A DNA stretch of 64,000 bases from Epiperipatus broadwayi (lineage: Eukaryota > Onychophora > Udeonychophora > Euonychophora > Peripatidae), in assembly GCA_028023455.1 (NCBI GenBank), contig JAQFVV010012394.1:31524885-31588884 (forward strand), given 5' to 3'. Numbering within the stretch: the stretch's first letter is position 1; each line of letters opens with the position of its first letter. The notes under the pieces are model-generated. The model worked only from the letters and a program-made list of their open reading frames with translations, ran no database searches and was not told the DNA's origin. A program made the position numbers and the translations under genes. This document shows, piece after piece, positions 58,680 through 64,000 of this stretch.

Positions 58680-59330
58680 AAAAGCAGAAATCTTTAGAAT
58701 GCTCTACAAAAACAGATTTATGTCTACCCATAGAATGATGCAACTTATTATATAATAAATCATGCTCTCAAATTTTTTTAATGCACGTTTAGTCTCTCCG
58801 ATGTAACTATACCCACAATCACATACCACTTTATAAATAACATTACATTTATTGATTTTATTTACACAACCTTTTCCATTACTAACTAATCTCCCAGTAC
58901 TTGGACCAACTTTAAATACAACATTAAAATGAGCAGACAGGTAAAGATTTAATCCATCTATATACAATATTATTTATATAAGACCATGCTATCTGGTATT
59001 TTCTTTTCCATATTATTTTTCCTCCATCCATTTCTAAACTTAAATAATGTACATAAAATATTGTTTTACCATATCTCACTTTCAATAAGTCATTAACATA
59101 TCTTTTGACCATAGACATTTTATTATTCTGAAATTTACATAAAACATCATTTCTAAACAAAAAGATTCTAAATTCAGTTGAATTTGGGTGCACAAATCTT
59201 CTAATTGATAAATGCTTCAAAAACATATTCTCATTAATTCTATTACATTTTGTCCATAAAATTAAATCAAGATATTTTATTTTTTGCTCACTATCTTCAT
59301 AACCACTTCAATCCATCAATATTCTTTAAT
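58680..59330 (-). pseudogene. Second Penelope-like endonuclease fragment
   Basis: On the minus strand HFNVVFKVGPSTGRLV leads to NVIYKVVCDCGYSYIGETKR. These are the GIY (as VIY) and YIG motifs separated by a CxC pair, typical of Penelope-like GIY-YIG domains. A frameshift near 58775 follows. The next frame reads EHDLLYNKLHHSMGRHKSVF and then VEHSKD, fitting the R..EH and S..xEH blocks. Upstream, the 100-residue ORF at 58924-59226 (RNDVLCKFQNNKMSMVKRYV) may be the reverse transcriptase thumb, but I cannot confirm it. Sequence and spacing differ from the copy at 55436, so it is a separate family or subfamily. Confidence 0.7.
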
Positions 59331-60529
59331 TAATTAAATAACCTTTGCACTATAATATCTGATCCAACAATAAGTTCAATATCTATATGTCTAAAATAAC
59401 TTTTAACACGTAATGATAAATACTTTTTTAAAATGTTCTCTTCATAATATAACTACATAACACAAGTAACAGTTTCAATTTGAGCAGCTACATCAATTAC
59501 AGGGTCCTGCTCCAATTCCAAATTCTCTACCAGTGAATATCATAGATCTGTACATCGGAAGGAATACGTTCTTTGAATGAGTGCATATCAAGACTGTGTT
59601 GGAGGATTACAACAACTGGGTTCAATAGCATTATCAATTTTGTACAGTGCACCTATCAATTTTTATATAGAATTTCAGTTCCACTATAATTCAGCAAATG
59701 ATCGTGTGATTTTCTTTCATATCAAAATTCATTAAATTTATCAAGGAATTAATAATAACTAGAAAAGGTGAAACAATTGTTATAAAAGAGATTTAATTAG
59801 CTAGTTCAGTAAATGACCTTACATGTGGCTAAATGTCTCTACCAGATACAAATGTAATTAAAGTCTTTTTAATTCAACAGAGCATGATTTATCATGTCAG
59901 GGCTTTTGAAGAATAATATATGATCAAAAACGAAATGAATTATTCAATGTAGGTTAATAAACTAATGTAAATTTTAGAACAGTCAATTATCTACAACTGT
60001 TTAACTATCAAGTTATATACCATGAATGTTGGTAGCTGTTTAAACGACTTTAATTATACCTCTGACTTATTTGAAATTCAAACTAAAATAAGACCATTTC
60101 TCAAACTGGCTCTTTATAGCATTAAGATAAAGCAATCTTAAATTGTCATTATACTTGTACTGTTAGTCTGATTAAAGAAGATTTGTAATTGTATATTTAA
60201 TAGTATTGTAGAAAGTTGGTCACAATAACATTGACATTGTTATTACACAATAGTTAACAGTTTTTTTAAATAGATATATTATAAATTTCATATTTCCAGT
60301 CATGTACATACATATTAAATACCACATAAATATGTAATCTGTTAACATTATTTATTTATGCTCTAAAATTGAAAATGTTTAAAAACTTAAATAAGTTTTA
60401 AATACTAGTATATTGAAATATATTGAACCTTAGATGTGGGACAGTCTTTCAAGCTCTTTTTATCTATCCATTCTATCTTAAATAATCAATACACATGACC
60501 ACATACATGTGCAAAATATAAATGATCTT

Positions 60530-60590
60530 CAATATATGTATTTCATGCTGAACCAGCACTCATCAGTTGGTCCAGATCGTCATCACCCAC
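60530..60590 (-). repeat. Single end of the 350-bp module
   Basis: CATGCTGAACCAGCACTCATCAGTTGG matches the marker block of the arrays at 25190 and 35560 in minus orientation. It is followed by a (TA)n tract and the Penelope foldback. Confidence 0.6.
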
Positions 60591-60606
60591 ATATATATAT
60601 ATATAT

Positions 60607-61059
60607 ATAAAAGACATATTTTGCGGGTTCATCTGTGTTAAAATTTTTAAATATTGATATTCTGACATTTTGACTTGGTCACACAAGTCATCCACCAGGT
60701 GATAAAGGGTAGAAAGACAGTTGTTGCGGTGCTAAAATCACTGATTTGAATAAACGTTAAAGTTCCACCAATAGCAAAGATGTTAAATTTAAGAATGTTT
60801 TTAAAAAAAATCTTTCCAAATAGGAGGAAGTTTGCATGTATCCTATTTGGAAAGATTTTTTTAAAAAACACTCCGAAATTTAACATTTTTGCTATTGGTG
60901 GAACTTTAATGTTTATTCAAATCAGTGATTGTAGCACCTTTACAACCATCTTTCTACCTTTTATCACCCAGTGGATGACTTGTGTGACCAAGTCAAAACG
61001 TTAGAATATCAATATTTAAAATTTTTAACACGGATGAACCCGCAAAATATGTCTTTTAT
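60607..61059. mobile_element. Head-to-head inverted pair of Penelope 3' regions
   Basis: Two 219-bp arms (60607-60825 minus; 60841-61059 plus) surround a 15-bp centre. Each is the 3' region of the element at 55845-56071, with the 3' ends outwards. The centre GGAAGTTTGCATGTA belongs to the minus copy, because ACATGCAAACTTC is at 55841 in the longer copy. Arms differ at about a dozen positions, so this pair is older than that at 24164. Short ORFs on both strands are 3' region read through, not genes. Confidence 0.88.
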
Positions 61060-61214
61060 GTATGCAACCCATGAAAATCTTCATTTCAACATATATATAT
61101 ATAAAGTCTACGTTCAAATCCCCTTTAATTAAACAAGTTTTATAAATTTCTTTAGAGGTCATAAATAAAAAAGATTAAGTGATTATACATATACCCATAT
61201 TATTTTTAAATTTA

Positions 61215-61503
61215 ACCTTTAAACATCACATGATCATCATTTCCCACTCTTGCTCATAACTGTTATTAAAATAGGCAAAACTCTCTCCATACAATAGTGC
61301 CACTCAAAACAAGACAGAGTAATCAATGGATGCCAGAAGGCTTGTGCAGTGCTCCCGATCCGAGGCTCCTCACTGACGAAGGCCATAAGCCAGAAACTAG
61401 TTTGGGGATATTGGATGAGTAGGCACTATGCACAAGCCTTCTGACATCCATTAATTACTCTGTCTTGCTTTGAGTGGCACTACTGTATGGAGAGAGTTTT
61501 GCC
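61215..61503 (-). mobile_element. Foldback (MITE-like) element, copy 4, long form
   Basis: Arms of about 80 bp start GGCAAAACTCTCTCCATACA (61274) and end GGAGAGAGTTTTGCC (61503). The tail, here on the left because the copy is inverted, is AAACATCACATGATCATCAT at 61221. Unlike the other copies it keeps an asymmetric core between the arms: GCTCCCGATCCGAGGCTCC, TCACTGACGAAGGCCATAAG, CAGAAACTAGTTTGGGGATA and TTGGATGAGTAGGCAC. The shorter copies 1 and 3 retain only the last part. Confidence 0.85.
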
Positions 61504-63131
61504 TACTTTAACATATTATTTTCAAAGTTGCAAAATGTGAACATATAGTTATGGTTTATTCATTGTATACATTTACCTGTTGTTAATATTAATATTATAT
61601 CACTCTTTTTATTGTACTGCACCTAACAAATGCTATAGAAATAGAAATCATTCAAGAATGCTATATACAGTACATTCTTATTTGATTTCTTCTATAGAAA
61701 AATTGCTGAAGTAATCTATTCGAAATGTAGGTTGTGTTAATATTATCAAAAGACAAATGTATACATTCACACACACACACACATACAGAGTGATATAAAA
61801 GAATACAAAGAAGACAAAAATTAACTGAATATAGAATTGCATTAATGAAAAGACCGCTATTAAACAATTTATTATAAATTGTGTCTTTTAACTCGTCAAG
61901 CAAGTAACATATACATGTTTCTCTGTTTTATTTAGCTAGAATTTTATAGGTGTTTAAATATTCTTTCACATCTTAGGGGATAAAATTTAATTTTATATTA
62001 ACGCTTTCGTAATATTAGAGTCGTTTTATTATTACATTCTCTATATTTTAATGGCTCTGACGTTCTACAGCAGCGTTTTATTTTAGTTCTTTATGATTTT
62101 ATTAAATCATTCAGATTATTTCTAGAGATCAGAGAGTTATCTGAAGAAAATAAAGAGGGAATATATCATATCTAATTTGTTGCTAAGCTATAATAGGGAT
62201 AGTATATTTATAAGAAAAGTTCGTTTTTAGTGTTTTTTGTAATAATAATAAAAATCTATGATTCATATGTGTACTGTGATTAATATTACCTGTGAGAGAT
62301 AAAATGAAACTCGTACTGAGACTTAAATTCAAAAATCAGTGACCGTAGAATGATCTAATGTTCATCATTAAATAAGATTTGAAAGACAAGGATTTTTGCA
62401 GAATGAGATTATGTACTAGGAATTAAATCTTTTACATTTTGTTTCAAAGAAGCCTGATTATTTTAATCGGTGGGAAAACATTAATTATATCAACAACTAT
62501 TCTTTCGATTCAGAGTTTATTAAAAGAAAAGATTTTCGTTGCGTAATAAATAAAACATACTATTATGTACAATATAATAAACTATTTTATATAATATGTT
62601 GGATTATTTCCATAACCTAACTTTAATTGTCAGATACCTTTTAAAAAATTCTAATTTTATTCAAACGTTTCGAAAATATTCAAATGATAGTAATAAAACA
62701 CCGGTTAATATATAAGAATGTTTTATGCGATATGATTCTCCTCGAATCGAATCCTGATCTTTAGATTCGTGAATATTAAATTTAGAATAAATCTATAACC
62801 AACTGTCCTATTTTTTTCAAAAGCAATAGTCAGTAGAAATTTTATCTACTTAACTACGAGAGTCTTTAATATCTCAAACTTATTTTTAAAGGCTAGGTAA
62901 AGAATGGCTTCCAAACATTATGGATTATCATACTAGGTTGATTTGTGGGGTTATGTGCCATTGTTATGTAAGCAGCTTTTTTGCATTTTTTCTCTTAGTA
63001 ATTAAGCTTTCTACTATTTTCACCATCTAATTTTAAATATTAAGTGATTTTGTAGTAATATAAACTTTACTTAGAAGATTAGAAATCATGAACTCATAGA
63101 TAAGTTCATAAAATTTCCACACGTTGTTCCC

Positions 63132-63300
63132 TTTAACGGAATAATCCAGTTAGTTAGAGCATCACCTTAATTTCAATGTCTAAAAGTCACCACTGGTTCA
63201 ATTGTCATGCTAATACTGTTATGGATCAAGCCAGTAACACCTGGAGAAAAAAATCACTGTTTAATTTCTTTGCTTGTATGGTCACATCATTGATTTGCCC
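63132..63300 (+). mobile_element. tRNA-derived SINE, decayed
   Basis: CAGTTAGTTAGAGCATCACC (A box) and CACTGGTTCAATTGTCATGC (B box) lie at the same spacing as in the SINE at 20668, with shared words such as ATCTTAAATTT/CACCTTAATTT and TCTAAA. The open stretch 63176-63460 has no protein family features. Confidence 0.5.
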
Positions 63301-63506
63301 AGAAAAATTGAACAAGAAAAGAGAACAATCCCTGATTGTTATTGATCATTTCAGCAACACTCAAAGACAAGCCAGTATTGTCACTAGTGTGCTCAGGAAT
63401 ACTTTAAAAAGAGAGGGGAATAATACCAATCAAAGCATTGTATTATATATTAACCAATAAACTTCAATTTTTTCTAAAGGCAAACTTTCAAATGCACATA
63501 CATGTA

Positions 63507-63674
63507 CATCATCATCATCATCATCAACCATTATCAATCCACTGCAGGATGAAGGTCTCTCCAAGTTCAATCCATCTTCTCTGATCTTCTCCACATCACC
63601 CCTGCACACTTTTTTATTTCATTCATTCATCTCACATGTGATCTCTTTCTGGGTCTTTTACAATCTCTAGGAAT
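63507..63674 (-). mobile_element. RTE/BovB-like LINE 3' end
   Basis: The minus-strand 3' end has a (CATCAT)n tail (63507-63525), CAACCATTATCAATCCACTG and CAGGATGAAGGTCTCTCCAA, then is truncated at CAATCTCTAGGAA. A deletion of about 20 bp removes part of the TTTAGCTTCTCTTCTCC block seen in the other copies. Confidence 0.88.
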
Positions 63675-64000
63675 ATATAAATTTGTAGTATAAAAGCTAA
63701 TGCATCCACTATCACCTACACAATCATATGTTTGAACTTGGGCTTGCTAGTTCTTAGAATTTTTCCAGATTTCAAACAAAGCTTGGCATTTTTTCCAGGT
63801 ATTTTTTGTGAATCAGATATCTCAATACCTACAATGCTATATAGAAAAGTGGTATTTCACACCAAATTTTAAGAAGAATGCTTGTTTATATAAATATCAT
63901 TTCAAATTTATTTTTTTATTATATTATATATTGAAATGTTTGCATTATTAAAAAAATTCAAAATGTAGCAATAAAATCATTAAAATAAAAAAATAAAATT

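Noticed and set aside
60647-61004. Paired ORFs on both strands with the same LTFIQISD / LMFIQISD words
   Set aside because: They are the two arms of the Penelope foldback read on opposite strands and lie in the 3' noncoding region by comparison with 55835-56071.

Overview
The window is a very AT-rich piece of an animal nuclear genome. It is almost entirely intron and transposon-derived sequence around two short coding exons on the plus strand. The exons are at 8253-8375 and 29293-29401. Together they encode the end of the propeptide and the start of the catalytic domain of a subtilisin/kexin-like proprotein convertase that most resembles neuroendocrine convertase 1 (PC1/3, PCSK1). An intron of 20,917 bp separates them. 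The flanking introns are open at both ends, with at least 8.2 kb upstream and at least 34.6 kb downstream. No other exon of this gene and no other host gene could be recognised. The base composition, long (TA)n and (CT)n(TA)n tracts, RTE/BovB-like LINEs, Penelope-like elements and tRNA-like SINEs fit an AT-rich invertebrate such as an arthropod or mollusc. I cannot name the phylum.

Region by region. 0-8.2 kb: upstream intron with a foldback transposon (450-660), then about 5 kb with very few G on the plus strand, then a flip to G over C. 8.4-29.3 kb: the main intron. It holds at least six RTE-like LINE 3' ends, one with a long reverse transcriptase ORF (15618-16901, minus), and a 185-bp SPIN-like hAT element with an 8-bp target duplication (17936-18120). 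It also holds a second LINE family (22158-23460), a nearly perfect Penelope head-to-head pair (24164-24962) and a tandem 350-bp module (25190-26160). 29.4-50 kb: further LINE, SINE and microsatellite sequence, a second array of the 350-bp module in the opposite orientation (35560-36610) carrying an inserted foldback element, a second G-poor block (41.9-44.0 kb), a degraded mariner-like transposase and a double foldback at 49 kb. 50-55.4 kb: a direct duplication of about 1.45 kb at 2.26-kb spacing, followed by related repeats. 55.4-64 kb: two different Penelope-like GIY-YIG endonuclease fragments, an LTR-like GC-richer segment with a minisatellite and TATA-like site, a Penelope foldback, a long-form foldback element, a SINE and an RTE end.

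The protein genes here do not act as a system. The only host function is the convertase, a secretory-pathway protease that cuts prohormones at dibasic sites. The best candidate for something not already described is the foldback family (450, 12350, 36141 and 61215). Its near-palindromes always carry the same non-palindromic tail on one side, and its longest copy links to older dispersed repeats. The transposon with the most evolutionary interest is the SPIN-like element, because that family is known for horizontal transfer between phyla.
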